Position numbers and translations under genes: made by a program. DNA of 17,841 nucleotides, from contig JBOHBN010000165.1 of NCBI GenBank assembly GCA_050698355.1, forward strand, positions 1 to 17,841. The letters run 5' to 3'. The notes beneath the pieces were generated by a model that did not search any database, had not been told where the DNA came from, and worked only from the letters and a program-made list of their open reading frames with translations. Position 1 is the stretch's first letter; every line of letters begins with the position of its first letter. This DNA is from JBOHBN01 sp050698355. Lineage in GTDB: Bacteria; Actinomycetota; Actinomycetes; Streptosporangiales; WHST01. This document shows, piece by piece, positions 8,000 through 15,051 of this stretch.

Positions 8000-8614
8000 C
8001 TACGTGTTGTCTGCGTTGTCGACGTGGACGGCAACCGGGGACGGCGCCCAGCCGTTGCACGGGTTCTGGTCCTGCGGGCACGCCGACACGACGATGAGAA
8101 GGTCGTCCAGCGCGGTGAAAGCGACTTGGTCGCCGGCTCTACTTCGAGGTTCTTCCGTTTCGATAGAGCCGTCCGTAGCGATGTGCGAGTTCTGGAACAC
8201 GTTCACCGGGTCGGGAATGCGGTGGGCTGGAATGTCGTGGTCTATGAGCGCGGCGGTCATGGCGTCATGGCAATTGGCATGGTCGGTGATGCCGTAGTCC
8301 TTCAGGTAGCGGACCGCGTCGCACATCGCGAAGGTCATGTCGTGCACGCCGACGTCATCGTGAGCGAGCCGCAGGATCGGCCGGCGGAGATTCGTCAGCA
8401 GTTCGTCGCCGCGGCGCAGTTTCCAGCGGCCACGGGAGGAACGGGTGTGGGTCGGGGACAGCCACTCGTGCTCGGCGTCAACGCTGACGAACGCCACCAT
8501 GTCCGCGACCTGCTTACCGGCAATGTCGGTGATCGTGAACTGCTGCCCGGACGCTATGCGCGTAGCACGGGCGGACCCGGGCCCTACGACCTGCCTGCTT
8601 CCTTCGCCGTCCAT
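8000..8614 (-). CDS. DUF1989 (urea carboxylase-associated) family protein
   Basis: This is a 204-residue cytoplasmic protein of the DUF1989 family, often labelled urea carboxylase-associated. Family hallmarks seen are SPTHT (His56), HDMTFAMCDAVRY (residues 91-103), CHDAM (Cys115-His116), DPVNVFQN, and ACPQDQNPCNG near the C-terminus (Cys179, Cys186). Two DUF1989 proteins together form the carboxyguanidine deiminase CgdAB of the guanidine carboxylase pathway (established knowledge), so a deiminase or metal-dependent role is plausible here. Only one copy is present, and no carboxylase or allophanate hydrolase gene is nearby. A GTG at 8617 is also in frame, but GGGAG sits 5 bases before the ATG at 8614 and only 2 before the GTG. 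It starts 21 bp after the MFS gene ends and precedes the ureohydrolase gene by 36 bp. The exact reaction is unknown. Confidence 0.88.
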   Translation of the reverse strand: MDGEGSRQVVGPGSARATRIASGQQFTITDIAGKQVADMVAFVSVDAEHEWLSPTHTRSSRGRWKLRRGDELLTNLRRPILRLAHDDVGVHDMTFAMCDAVRYLKDYGITDHANCHDAMTAALIDHDIPAHRIPDPVNVFQNSHIATDGSIETEEPRSRAGDQVAFTALDDLLIVVSACPQDQNPCNGWAPSPVAVHVDNADNT

Positions 8615-8635
8615 CACGTCTCCCGTTCGAGTCGG

Positions 8636-9991
8636 CTAGTCCGAAGCGCCGCTGGGTGCTACTGGTGTGACGGTGGAGACCTCGTCGAGTGCTCGGTCTT
8701 TGGTTTCCATTGCCAGGAAGACGGAGACGATGAGCCCGACGAGCGTTACGGCCGCCTCGAAGAGCATGGTGATGCCCAAGCCGAACGCATTGAGCAGTAC
8801 CGGAACGAGAAAGGTCCCTGCGGCTGCCCAAACTCGGCTGAAGGCCGTGCCAACGCCTACTGCGGTCGCCCGCACGTGGGTGGGGAAGAGCTCTTGCGGG
8901 TAGACCCACTCGAGGATATTGGCTGCCCCGGCAGCGAGCGCGTAGATCGTGAAACCCGCGATGATCAGTGGCAGTGGAGCGTCGCTCCCGGAGACGAGCA
9001 GACCGAGGCCGAGGGTCATGAAGACGAAGCCCCAGATGACCAGCGGTCTGCGGCCATACCGGTCGACCCAATACAGACCGGGGAAGCAACCGACGAGGAT
9101 CAGGGCATTGATGATCACTGCGCCTACGTATGTGATGAGGTGCGACGCGACGTCGAGTTGCTGCAGGATCACCGGGCCGAACGTCGCGACCGCGTACAGC
9201 GGGACGATCTGACAACCCCAGAAGATGCCGACGAAGACGGTCCGCCGCAGGTACGCACCACGGAAGATCTCCCGGACATCGGTCTTCGGCGGGAGCGCGG
9301 GCGCCTTCAGGTTGTGCAGGTCGACGCCGTAGACGCGCTTGATGACTCGACGCGCGTCGTCGACGCGGCCCTTGAGAAGCAACCAGCGTGGCGACTCGGG
9401 CGTGCCTATGCGCGCGAGCACGATCGCGATACCGAACACGGCGGGGCTCGCGAGCATCCATCGCCAGCCGTTCGGCTCGACGCCGGACAGCCCCCAGCCG
9501 ACCAGCGCAGCGATGAGGGCCCCGGCGGACCAGCCGGTGATCAACGTGCCCAACATCGCGCCGCGACGGCGTACCGGTAGGAACTCCGCGAGCAGCGAGG
9601 TGGCGATCGGGTAGTCGGCACCTATCGCGACGCCGAGGAAGAACCGCGTCGCGATGAGCTGCCATGGCTCGACGACGATTCCGGAGAGCACGGACATGAC
9701 GACGAGGGTCAGGAGGTTGACCGTGTACATGACCTGCCGGCCGACCCGGTCGGTCAGGTAGCCGAAGAACAAGCCTCCGACGAAGATGCCCACCAGCGCG
9801 GCGGTTCCGACGAGGCCGGCGTGGTAGCCGGTGAGCCCGAGCTGCGGCGTCATCTGCACGAAGGCGAACCCGATGATCGTGAGCGCGTACCCGTCCAGGA
9901 AGGGACCGCCGCCGCAGAGCAGAACCAGTTTCTTGTGGAATCCACCGATAGGTGCACGGTCGATGGTTTCGAGGCCAGTCACGTCAGACAT
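8636..9991 (-). CDS. MFS transporter, sugar-porter-like
   Basis: This 451-residue inner-membrane protein has about twelve transmembrane segments in two halves. It carries the MFS loop 2-3 motif GYLTDRVGRQ and its repeat DRYGRRPL, plus PESPRWLLLKGR after segment 6 and PQELFPTHVRATAVG in the second half. These are features of the sugar porter/metabolite:H+ symporter branch, whose members also carry aromatic acids, purines and other organic ions. Substrate is not determinable from sequence. The ATG at 9991 is preceded by GGAGGAG (complement of 10000-10006). A further in-frame start at 10039 would add 16 residues with no support. It is the first gene of an operon with DUF1989 and ureohydrolase genes, so import of a guanidino or ureido compound is a reasonable inference. 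It is divergent from the PucR-type regulator. Confidence 0.92.
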   Translation of the reverse strand: MSDVTGLETIDRAPIGGFHKKLVLLCGGGPFLDGYALTIIGFAFVQMTPQLGLTGYHAGLVGTAALVGIFVGGLFFGYLTDRVGRQVMYTVNLLTLVVMSVLSGIVVEPWQLIATRFFLGVAIGADYPIATSLLAEFLPVRRRGAMLGTLITGWSAGALIAALVGWGLSGVEPNGWRWMLASPAVFGIAIVLARIGTPESPRWLLLKGRVDDARRVIKRVYGVDLHNLKAPALPPKTDVREIFRGAYLRRTVFVGIFWGCQIVPLYAVATFGPVILQQLDVASHLITYVGAVIINALILVGCFPGLYWVDRYGRRPLVIWGFVFMTLGLGLLVSGSDAPLPLIIAGFTIYALAAGAANILEWVYPQELFPTHVRATAVGVGTAFSRVWAAAGTFLVPVLLNAFGLGITMLFEAAVTLVGLIVSVFLAMETKDRALDEVSTVTPVAPSGASD

Positions 9992-10107
9992 TGCCGCTTC
10001 TCCTCCACTCCGCGTATGTGGGCCCGGAGCACGGGGCACGAGAGCTTCGGGCAGCCGCGGTGCAGGTACGCCGCCAGCATGGAACGAGTAGCGCGCACGC
10101 GACCACT

Positions 10108-10156
10108 GGCCCTAGGTATGGCATTGGTGTCGGCAGCTATACCGTGTTATAGGGCC
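10108..10156. promoter_or_regulatory. divergent control region with nested inverted repeats (candidate PucR-type operator)
   Basis: The 201-bp gap between the MFS and PucR starts contains three dyads. GGCCCTA (10108-10114) matches TAGGGCC (10150-10156). GGTAT (10115-10119) matches ATACC (10139-10143). CTATA-N6-TATAG spans 10137-10152. On the minus strand TATAAC (complement of 10146-10151) could serve as a -10 for the MFS operon, though no strong -35 is seen. On the plus strand TTGGTG (10124-10129) lies 17 bp before TTATAG (10147-10152), a weak pair for the regulator gene. The symmetry and place fit an operator for the divergent regulator (inference). Confidence 0.4.
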
Positions 10157-10192
10157 GAAGCGAGACAGCCGTCGAACCGAGGTGGAGCTGCC

Positions 10193-11725
10193 GTGCTGAC
10201 CGTTGCCGACCTGGTCGCGATCCCGCACCTGCAACTGTCGGTTCTCGCCGGCCGGGCAGGGCTGTCAGAACAGGTCAGCTGGGTACACATCTCGGATCTT
10301 CCGAACCCGTGGGAATGGCTTGGCGGCGGCGAGTTGCTGGTCACCAACGGCCTCAACCTTCCAGCCGACGGCGCCAGCCAGGCCGGCTTCCTCGAAACCC
10401 TGCATACGGCAGGGGCGAGCGGCCTCGCGGTGGGTACGGACATGCCTGCGCCCGAGTTGTGCCCCGAGATCCGGGCTCGCGCCGACGAGCTGGGGATCGC
10501 GCTCCTGCTGGTCCCCTACAGCGTGCCGTTCTCGGCGATCGTGCGAGCCGCTGCCGATGCCAACAGCCGCGAGGAGGCGCAGCGACTCGCCCGGATCACC
10601 CGCGTGTACGAGCTGCTCCGCACGGCAGTGGCACGCGGGCGGTCGCGGCGCTACGTGCTCCGCCAGCTGGGCACCGAGATCGGGTGCCGGTTCTTCCTGG
10701 TCGACCCGGAGCTCGGGCGGGTGATCGCGCCGAAGGCCAGGGTCAGCGCCCACGTTGCCGAACTGGCCGCGGCCTACGAGAGTCACGGAGGGCGGCTACC
10801 CGGCGCGGTACATCTTGGCGAGGCGTCCAACCGTGCGATCGCCGTTCCCGTCCCCGTCGAGCAGCCTGTGGCCCTGATCGCCGAGCCGCGCGGTGGGCGG
10901 ACGCCGGACCTGGACCTCCTGCACCACGTCGCCACTGTGGGGGCGCTCGAGCTGGCGAGCCTGCGTGCCGAGCAGGAACGCAAGCGGCGGCAGGGCGCCG
11001 AGCTCGTCGCCCGCCTGGTGGAGGAGAAGCTCGACGATGGCGCAGCACGCGAGCAACTAGGAGAGTTCGGTCTGGCCGCCGAGAAGGCGGTGATCGTCGC
11101 GGTACGGGGTGCAGACCTCGGTATCGCGGGCGAGTCGCTCCACCACCAGTTCTGGCGGCGGGGGATCGCGCACGCGATCCTCAGCAGACCGCCCAACCTG
11201 GTCGTGTTGCTTCCGTCAGCGAAGGCGCAGCTGGAGGCGGCTCTCGCCGTGCTGGCGAAGGCGTGCGGCACCGTAGGTGTCAGCAGATGCCTCAGTACGC
11301 CTATGCGAGTGGCAGAGGCGATGCGTGAGGCCGTCTGGTCCCTTGGCACCGCGAAAGCATCCGGCGAACCGATCGCTCACTTCACCGGTGAGCCGCTCCT
11401 GCTCCTGCCCCGTACCCTGGACGAGGCGCACCTGGTCGTGTCGCGGGTGCTCGGCCCGTTGCTCACCTACGACCGCGACCACGGCTCCGAGTTGCTGCGC
11501 ACCCTTCAGGTCGTGCTGGACACGGATCGCTCGTGGCAGGCGGCGGCATGCCGGCTCCATGTCCACAAGCAGACGCTCGGCTACCGGATCAGGCAGATCG
11601 AGAGGCTGGCCGGACGCAGCCTCAAGTCCACCAGGGACATCGGAGAGCTGTGGTTCGGTCTTCGCGCGTACGAACTGACCCAAGGCCTCTCCACCCCCAC
11701 CGGTGATCATGAAAGGTCGTCGTAG
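10193..11725 (+). CDS. PucR-family transcriptional regulator
   Basis: This 510-residue regulator has the three-part PucR/CdaR layout. The N-terminal PucR-type sensor domain begins at once (LTVADLVAIPHLQLSVLAG) and includes WVHISDLPNPWEWLGGGELL. A central GGDEF-like domain follows. The C-terminal helix-turn-helix reads SWQAAACRLHVHKQTLGYRI (about residues 447-466), followed by RQIERLAG. Such proteins control purine, ureide, GABA or other nitrogen-compound catabolism, usually as ligand-dependent activators. The open frame reaches back into the MFS gene, but the GTG at 10193 has GGAG 5 bases before it and begins the domain exactly. It is divergent from the MFS-DUF1989-ureohydrolase operon, its most likely target. 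The last codons form the left arm of a terminator-like dyad. Confidence 0.93.
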   Translation: MLTVADLVAIPHLQLSVLAGRAGLSEQVSWVHISDLPNPWEWLGGGELLVTNGLNLPADGASQAGFLETLHTAGASGLAVGTDMPAPELCPEIRARADELGIALLLVPYSVPFSAIVRAAADANSREEAQRLARITRVYELLRTAVARGRSRRYVLRQLGTEIGCRFFLVDPELGRVIAPKARVSAHVAELAAAYESHGGRLPGAVHLGEASNRAIAVPVPVEQPVALIAEPRGGRTPDLDLLHHVATVGALELASLRAEQERKRRQGAELVARLVEEKLDDGAAREQLGEFGLAAEKAVIVAVRGADLGIAGESLHHQFWRRGIAHAILSRPPNLVVLLPSAKAQLEAALAVLAKACGTVGVSRCLSTPMRVAEAMREAVWSLGTAKASGEPIAHFTGEPLLLLPRTLDEAHLVVSRVLGPLLTYDRDHGSELLRTLQVVLDTDRSWQAAACRLHVHKQTLGYRIRQIERLAGRSLKSTRDIGELWFGLRAYELTQGLSTPTGDHERSS

Positions 11726-11757
11726 CTATAACAACGAAAATCCTTCATGATCACCGG
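11700..11757. terminator. bidirectional terminator-like hairpin between convergent genes
   Basis: CCGGTGATCATGAA (11700-11713) pairs perfectly with TTCATGATCACCGG (11744-11757) over 14 bp. An inner stem can form: 11717-11720 and 11722-11723 pair with 11734-11737 and 11731-11732, with one mismatch at 11721/11733. It spans the end of the PucR gene (stop 11723-11725) and the 38 bp before the convergent oxidoreductase stop. The location suggests it ends transcription from both sides. There is no long U tract, as is common in actinobacterial terminators. Confidence 0.65.
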
Positions 11758-11763
11758 GCAGGT

Positions 11764-13029
11764 TCAGAGGATGGCTTCCGGCGGGCGCAGGGGGCTGTCC
11801 CAGAAGCGCGCGTACCGGAACGGTGTCAGGTCGAACTCGCTACGCCGTCCCTGCACGAGGTCCGCGACGATCTGCCCGACCGCGGGTCCGAGCCCGAACC
11901 CGTGACCGCTGAAGCCGGTAGCCACGACGAGCCCCGACGGGTCGTCCAGCCGATCGATGACCGGCAGCGCGTCGGGCGTGGAGTCGATGATGCCGGCCCA
12001 TTGCCGCTCGACCGTCACGGGTCCGGCGTCGGGCAGCGCGCGCCTGAAGTTCGCGACGCTGCGCGCCACCCGGCTGCGGTTGACGGCGGGCTCGTACGTG
12101 CGGTCGCCTGCGGGCCTCCGCAGCGGGTCGCGTACGGCGGTGCGGCCGACGTGGGGGCGGAAGTGCCGCCAGGTGCGCCGCAATGCGGGGGCGAAGAACC
12201 GTGCCTGGCGCAGCATGTCGGGTGTCAGGTCGACATCACCCTCGGCCCCGTCGCTCAGCACGACGCGGCTGTCAGCGCGTTGCCGGAACGCCAGGCCGCG
12301 TGCCCACACCGTCGTCCTCGCCACCGGAGGGAGCGGTGCGGTCAGGCACACGGTCTCGCGCACCGGGCTCTGTGGCAGCCGCAAACCGACCGTACGCAGC
12401 AGGCTGCGTGTCGAGGCGCCCGCCCCGCAGACCACGAGACCGCAGCGCACGGTGCCCTGGTCGGTCGCCACGCCGGTGACGCGGCCGGACGAGACCAGCA
12501 GTGAGTGCACCGCGGACTGCGTGACCACGCGTGTGCCGGCCCGCTGCGCGGCGCGCACGTACGCGCGGGTGGCGGGTACGGGGTCGGCGGAGCCGTCGGT
12601 CGGCAGGTAGATGGCTTCGCAGAACGGCATCCGCAGCCCGGGTACGAGCCGCTGCACCTCGGCGTTGTCGGCCCGGTGGCTCGGCAGCCCGTGCCGTCGC
12701 GCGACCTCGAGCCAGTCGAGGTAGCGGCGCTTGGCGTCCGCGGAGTCGGCGAGCGCGAGGTTCCCGCCCTGGATCCAGCCGATGGACGCGTCCAGCTCGT
12801 CCGGCAGCTGCTGCCACCGTGCGTTGGCCGCCATCATCAGCGGCAGCTCCGCGGGGCTTCGACCCTGCTGGCGGACGAAACCCCAGTTGCGGCCGGACTG
12901 CTCGGAGGCGACCTCGCGCCTGTCCACCAGCGTCACCCGCAGCCCCTGCCGGGACATCTCGTAGCTCGCGGCGGCACCCATGATGCCGCCGCCCACGACA
13001 ACGACGTCGGCGGACGAGTCCAGGGTCAT
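11764..13029 (-). CDS. FAD-dependent oxidoreductase, DAO family
   Basis: This 421-residue flavoprotein belongs to the glycine/D-amino acid oxidase family, whose members oxidise amino acids, N-methyl amino acids or gamma-glutamyl-polyamines. The N-terminal FAD-binding Rossmann motif is GGGIMG (Gly13-x-Gly15-x-x-Gly18), followed by the acidic strand end LVDRREVASEQSGRNWG. The C-terminal FAD site reads TPDALPVIDR and then ATGFSGHGFGLGPAVGQ, typical of this family. It is the last gene of the long minus-strand operon with a polyamine-type ABC transporter, which favours an amine or amino acid substrate such as gamma-glutamylputrescine or a related compound (inference). The ATG at 13029 has only a weak ribosome site, but it overlaps by 4 bp the stop of a possible 37-codon frame, which could couple its translation. 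No signal peptide is seen. Confidence 0.9.
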   Translation of the reverse strand: MTLDSSADVVVVGGGIMGAAASYEMSRQGLRVTLVDRREVASEQSGRNWGFVRQQGRSPAELPLMMAANARWQQLPDELDASIGWIQGGNLALADSADAKRRYLDWLEVARRHGLPSHRADNAEVQRLVPGLRMPFCEAIYLPTDGSADPVPATRAYVRAAQRAGTRVVTQSAVHSLLVSSGRVTGVATDQGTVRCGLVVCGAGASTRSLLRTVGLRLPQSPVRETVCLTAPLPPVARTTVWARGLAFRQRADSRVVLSDGAEGDVDLTPDMLRQARFFAPALRRTWRHFRPHVGRTAVRDPLRRPAGDRTYEPAVNRSRVARSVANFRRALPDAGPVTVERQWAGIIDSTPDALPVIDRLDDPSGLVVATGFSGHGFGLGPAVGQIVADLVQGRRSEFDLTPFRYARFWDSPLRPPEAIL

Positions 13030-13139
13030 GAGGCGACCTGCGGAGTGAGCATCGCAGCGGACATGGCGAATCGACCGCTCGCGTAGATGCCGGCCGAGCG
13101 AGGAGCGGAGCGAGGTAGGGCGCCGGGATACGCAGTCAT
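13026..13139 (-). CDS. possible 37-residue peptide coupled to both neighbours
   Basis: An open frame of 37 codons fills the space between the ATPase and the oxidoreductase exactly. Its ATG (13139) overlaps the ATPase stop as ATGA, and its TGA (13026-13028) overlaps the oxidoreductase ATG in the same way. The other three junctions of the transporter set overlap by the same 4 bases. The peptide is small, proline/serine/arginine-rich in its first half (LPRSAPRSAG) and resembles no family I recognise. The first half is encoded by a G+C-rich direct repeat, which argues that the frame may be chance or serve only to carry ribosomes to the next start. Confidence that it is translated is low to moderate; function is unknown. 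Confidence 0.3.
   Translation of the reverse strand: MTAYPGALPRSAPRSAGIYASGRFAMSAAMLTPQVAS
13096..13115. repeat. GAGCGAGG direct repeat
   Basis: GAGCGAGG (13096-13103) is repeated at 13108-13115 with AGCG between. Together they form GAGCGAGGAGCGGAGCGAGG, a purine-rich element similar in style to short intergenic repeats in high-G+C actinobacteria. It lies in the only junction of this operon without an annotated large gene. Confidence 0.55.
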
Positions 13140-14254
13140 GCAGCCACCGTCACCGAGTCGTCCACCCGCCACTGCACGTACACACGGTCGTCGACGGAGA
13201 AGTCGGCCCACGACTCGCCGGGGTGGCACAGCGAGGTCACTTCCTGCCCGCCGTCGAGCGTGACGATGTACTTGCGCGACGAGCCGAGGTACAGCGCGCT
13301 CGTCACCACGCCGGGGGCCGTGACCGTTCCGGCAGCGGTGGACACGTCGTCGTCCCCGGGATGCAGCCGCACCCGTTCGGGACGGACGATCACGCCGACG
13401 TCGCCGCCGTCGCCATCCGCGCGTACGGGCACCCGCAGGTCGCCGGCCTGCAGCTGTGCTGTGTCGCCGCTCCCGGCGACGGGTCCGGTGAAGATGTTGG
13501 ACTCGCCTATGAAGTCGGCGACGAACAGCGACTGCGGCGACTCGTAGAGACTCTCCGCGTCGCCCATCTGCTCGATGTTCCCGTCGTGGTAGATGGCGAT
13601 GCGGTCGCTCATGACGAGCGCCTCTTCCTGGTCGTGCGTGACGTACATGACCGTGATGCCGGTCTCGCGCTGGATCCGCATGATCTCGACCTGCAGGCGC
13701 TCGCGCAGCTTCTTGTCGAGCGCGCCGAGCGGCTCGTCCATCAACAGCAGCTCGGGCTCGAAGACCATCGCGCGGGCGAGCGCGACGCGCTGCTGCTGGC
13801 CGCCGGACAGCTGCCGGGGATGGCGCCCGCCCAGGCCTTCCAGGTGCACCATAGCGAGCACCCGGTCGACCTTCTCGCGCACGACCGTACGGGACGCCTT
13901 GCGCATCACCAGAGGGAATGCGATGTTCTGCTCCACGGTCATGTGCGGGAACAGCGCGTAGTGCTGGAACACCATGCCGATGTTTCTGTGCTGCGGCGCG
14001 TACGCGGTGACGTCGGTCCCCCGGATGCGCACCGCGCCGGTGTCCGGTTCCTCGAAACCGGCCACGATCTTCAGCGTCGTCGTCTTGCCCGAGCCGGACG
14101 GCCCCAGCAATGTCAGGAACTCGCCCTTGCGCAGTACGAAACCGACGTTGTCGATCGCCACCGTCTCGCCGTACCGCTTGGAGACGTCATCGAGCTCCAG
14201 CGCCGCGGTGGTGTCGCTTGCACGGTCGTTCGCGCGATCCACGTCCAGGGTCAC
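13136..14254 (-). CDS. polyamine-type ABC transporter ATP-binding protein (PotA-like)
   Basis: This 372-residue ATPase energises the import system encoded just upstream. The nucleotide-binding motifs are complete: Walker A GPSGSGKTT (51-59), Q-loop Gln97, signature LSGGQQQ (149-155), Walker B LLLMDEP (169-175) and switch His207. A C-terminal TOBE-like domain (about 290-365) marks the PotA/MalK group rather than amino acid importers. The frame is open to 14389, but that extension runs back into the permease gene and is Arg/His-rich. The GTG at 14254 has GAGGAG in front and overlaps the permease stop by 4 bp (GTGA), so it is the start. It acts on the cytoplasmic side of the membrane with the two permeases. 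Spermidine/putrescine or related amines are the best guess for substrate, from family and neighbours. Confidence 0.95.
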   Translation of the reverse strand: MTLDVDRANDRASDTTAALELDDVSKRYGETVAIDNVGFVLRKGEFLTLLGPSGSGKTTTLKIVAGFEEPDTGAVRIRGTDVTAYAPQHRNIGMVFQHYALFPHMTVEQNIAFPLVMRKASRTVVREKVDRVLAMVHLEGLGGRHPRQLSGGQQQRVALARAMVFEPELLLMDEPLGALDKKLRERLQVEIMRIQRETGITVMYVTHDQEEALVMSDRIAIYHDGNIEQMGDAESLYESPQSLFVADFIGESNIFTGPVAGSGDTAQLQAGDLRVPVRADGDGGDVGVIVRPERVRLHPGDDDVSTAAGTVTAPGVVTSALYLGSSRKYIVTLDGGQEVTSLCHPGESWADFSVDDRVYVQWRVDDSVTVAA

Positions 14255-15051
14255 TCGGCACTCCTCAGTTGCTTGTTGACGCGGCGGTTGAGCACGGCGA
14301 TGAGGGCGAACAGGACGACGGTGACGAGGGTGAGCAGCGTCGCGACGGCCGCGATCGTCGGGTCGACGTAGCTGCGCACCTGCTCCCACATCACGACCGG
14401 CAGGGTCTTGACCAGAGGGCTGGTGAGGAAGATGGCCACGACCAGCTCGTCCCAGGAGGTCATGAACGCGAACAGGGCCCCGGCCATGATGCTGGGCAGC
14501 ACCTGCGGTGCTATGACGCGCCCGAACGCCTGCATCGGGCCGGCGCCGAGGCTACGTGCCGCGAGCACCAGGTCCCAGTCCATCATCCGCAGGCCCGCTG
14601 CCACGTTGATGACGACGAACGGCATCGCGAGCGGCGTGTGCGCGATGACGAGGCCGGTGATGCTGCCGGAGATGTGCGCGTGCCCGTACGTGAGGTACAT
14701 GCCGAGCGCGATCACCACGAACGGGACGATCAGCGGGCTGAACAGGATGCCGTTGACGACCTTGGAGAACGGGAACCTGCCGCGTACGAGCGCGATCGCG
14801 GCCATCGTCCCGAGCGCGGTCGCCAGCACCGTGACGAGCAGCGCGACCTTCAGGCTCGTCAGCAACCCCCGCGTCCACGCCGCGGAGTTGAGGAAGTGGT
14901 GGTACCAGCGCAGGCTGAAGCCCTGCGGCGGGAACTGCAGGATTCCGGAGCTGGTGACGGACATGCCGATGACGACGAGCGTCGGGGCGATGAGCAGCGC
15001 GCCGACGATGGCCGCGATGGCGTAGGTGTACCAGCGCGGGCGGGTTCTCAT
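14251..15051 (-). CDS. ABC transporter permease (PotC-like)
   Basis: This 266-residue inner-membrane protein has about six transmembrane segments. It carries the permease EAA loop, here AARSLGAGPMQAFGRVIAP, which docks to the ATPase. Size and sequence fit the second permease of spermidine/putrescine-type importers. The ATG at 15051 is preceded by GAGGAGG and overlaps the stop of the first permease as ATGA. A longer reading in this frame (to 15858) lies inside the first permease gene and is not a gene. It is translationally linked on both sides, as expected for subunits needed in equal number. Confidence 0.94.
   Translation of the reverse strand: MRTRPRWYTYAIAAIVGALLIAPTLVVIGMSVTSSGILQFPPQGFSLRWYHHFLNSAAWTRGLLTSLKVALLVTVLATALGTMAAIALVRGRFPFSKVVNGILFSPLIVPFVVIALGMYLTYGHAHISGSITGLVIAHTPLAMPFVVINVAAGLRMMDWDLVLAARSLGAGPMQAFGRVIAPQVLPSIMAGALFAFMTSWDELVVAIFLTSPLVKTLPVVMWEQVRSYVDPTIAAVATLLTLVTVVLFALIAVLNRRVNKQLRSAE

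Noticed and set aside
7967..9580. Long plus-strand open frame over the DUF1989 and MFS genes
   Set aside because: It spans two real genes on the opposite strand, has low-complexity acidic/Arg-rich composition and no domain; a by-product of G+C bias.
9821..10192. N-terminal extension of the PucR protein by 124 residues
   Set aside because: It overlaps the MFS start and the divergent control region. The GTG at 10193 has a good ribosome site and begins the sensor domain.
13223..14371. Plus-strand open frame opposite the ATPase gene
   Set aside because: The minus-strand frame has every ABC ATPase motif; the plus-strand product shows only His/Arg/Val-rich mirror sequence.
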